A stretch of 22,875 nucleotides of DNA from a virus. The DNA lies in the IMG/VR virus record IMGVR_UViG_3300042519_000275, positions 1 through 22,875 of that record. One strand, 5' to 3'. The notes below the pieces were generated by a model. That model was not told the origin of the DNA. It made no database searches and saw nothing but the letters and a program-made list of their open reading frames with translations. The first letter of the stretch is position 1. Each line of letters starts with the position of its first letter. The position numbers and the translations under genes were made by a program. Below are positions 22,083 through 22,875 of this stretch, piece after piece.

Positions 22083-22875
22083 ATGGAGCTATACATCAAT
22101 GATATAAGAGTTGACCTTGATGAAAGGCTGCCATTCCCATTGACATACAACATCAGTGATGTCAGAGATTTGTCTAGTAGGAAAGGTAATAATTCCAAGA
22201 CTATCACTTTGCCTGGTACCAAGATAAACACATATCTGATGTATCAAGTATTCAGCTTGACAGCAGCAGAGCCAGTGCTGGATACTCAAAGCGCATTTCT
22301 TAACTTTGATCCATCTGTCAAGGCCACAGCTAGATACTATGATCAAGGTCTATTGCAGTTCAATGGTATATGTCAGCTCACTGAGTGCAGCTGGATGGAT
22401 GGTATGTGGAGATTCTCTATCATCATGATCTCAGAAACTATTGACTATATTGGACTGCTATCCAAGATCAGAATCAATGAGCTGTCATGGTCCGAATATA
22501 CACATACACTAATCAAGGCCAATCAAGAGAATTCATGGGCTGGAACTATCCAGGTGAATGGTGTACCAACAAGCAACAAGACTGGAGCCAACTGGGATGG
22601 ACTAGGGTACTACTATGGACTGATTGACTATGGATATGATAGGCCAGCAGCTGATGCCTTTGGTGTGGAGCATATTCCGCCACAAGTATTCTGTTATGAC
22701 ATCCTAAAGAGGGCATTTGATTACTGCGGCATTAGCTGGTCCTCAGCCTTCCTTGAGAGTCAAACATTCAAGAGAATGCTCATGGCCTTTGAAGGTGGCT
22801 CATTGCCAACAATCACAGCTGCTGATTCACTTGCCTTGTCAGCCTATACTACAGAAGATAATGGTACCAGTGGTC
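22083..22875 (+). CDS. Distal-tail/baseplate-type protein, cut by window end
   Basis: An open frame from ATG 22083, directly after the previous stop, running past the window edge (264 codons seen). It begins MELYINDIRVDLDERLPFPL followed by TYNISDVRDLSSRKGNNSKT and ITLPGT, the usual start of a widespread Bacteroidetes phage tail protein ('NDV..L..R....S.TI.LP.T'). It continues with beta-rich sequence (LLQFNGICQLTECSW). It likely forms part of the tail tip. Partial: the C-terminus is not visible. Confidence 0.65.
   Translation, partial: MELYINDIRVDLDERLPFPLTYNISDVRDLSSRKGNNSKTITLPGTKINTYLMYQVFSLTAAEPVLDTQSAFLNFDPSVKATARYYDQGLLQFNGICQLTECSWMDGMWRFSIIMISETIDYIGLLSKIRINELSWSEYTHTLIKANQENSWAGTIQVNGVPTSNKTGANWDGLGYYYGLIDYGYDRPAADAFGVEHIPPQVFCYDILKRAFDYCGISWSSAFLESQTFKRMLMAFEGGSLPTITAADSLALSAYTTEDNGTSG

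Noticed and set aside
1-22875. tRNA genes, CRISPR array, integrase or insertion sequence
   Set aside because: None seen: no cloverleaf-like segments in the few non-coding gaps, no regularly spaced repeats, and no recombinase or transposase motifs among the genes.

Overview
The window is a stretch of a tailed double-stranded DNA phage or prophage whose host is probably a member of the Bacteroidetes (Flavobacteriia/Sphingobacteriia type). Three things support this. (1) Essentially all genes lie on the + strand, packed head to tail with ATGA or TAATG start/stop overlaps. (2) Phage hallmark genes are present: portal, both terminase subunits, tail proteins, a beta-helix tail spike, an M15 endolysin, a PrimPol/DUF3987 replicase, and an ERF annealing protein with its exonuclease. 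(3) Two intergenic promoters match the Bacteroidetes form exactly (TTTG, 19 nt, TAnnTTTG), and Shine-Dalgarno sequences are largely absent. No integrase, tRNA, CRISPR array or insertion sequence is visible.

Layout. 1-6961 is a late structural and lysis block: two small proteins, portal, a DUF6712-like connector candidate, a neck/tail-type protein, a fibre-like protein, a tail spike, three small membrane proteins and an M15 peptidase. It ends at a strong intrinsic terminator (6988-7016). 7057-8805 is an early region with a perfect promoter, six small genes and two DNA-binding proteins (a DnaA domain IV-like protein and a winged-helix protein), plus a compact candidate RNA pseudoknot. 8806-9143 is a non-coding block of palindromes and iterons, the best origin candidate, followed by a structured leader. 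9144-12020 encodes PrimPol-DUF3987 replicase, a small membrane protein and a VRR-NUC nuclease. A second perfect promoter (12002-12032) starts a recombination operon: ERF annealing protein, PD-(D/E)XK exonuclease, an SSB-like protein with a DDLPF tail, an HTH protein and a sigma-like factor. 15217-17530 is an accessory cassette of glycosyltransferase-like, methyltransferase and PP-loop sugar-amidotransferase-like genes. 17530-22875 is packaging and tail: a conserved virion-associated protein, TerS, TerL, a tail-assembly chaperone that almost certainly uses a -1 frameshift at a T9 run, a gp10-like tail protein and two large tail proteins, the last cut by the window end.

How it works together. 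The early block and origin would start replication by the PrimPol-helicase. The ERF/exonuclease/SSB set would support recombination-dependent replication. The sigma-like protein could switch on late genes. If the genome is circular or permuted, the tail operon at the right end would run into the portal/lysis block at the left end, finishing at the terminator. Major capsid protein, head protease and tape measure are not in the window. The most interesting items are the frameshift chaperone, the sugar/methyl/PP-loop cassette, the origin-like repeats next to a stand-alone DnaA-type DNA-binding domain, and two structured RNA leaders.
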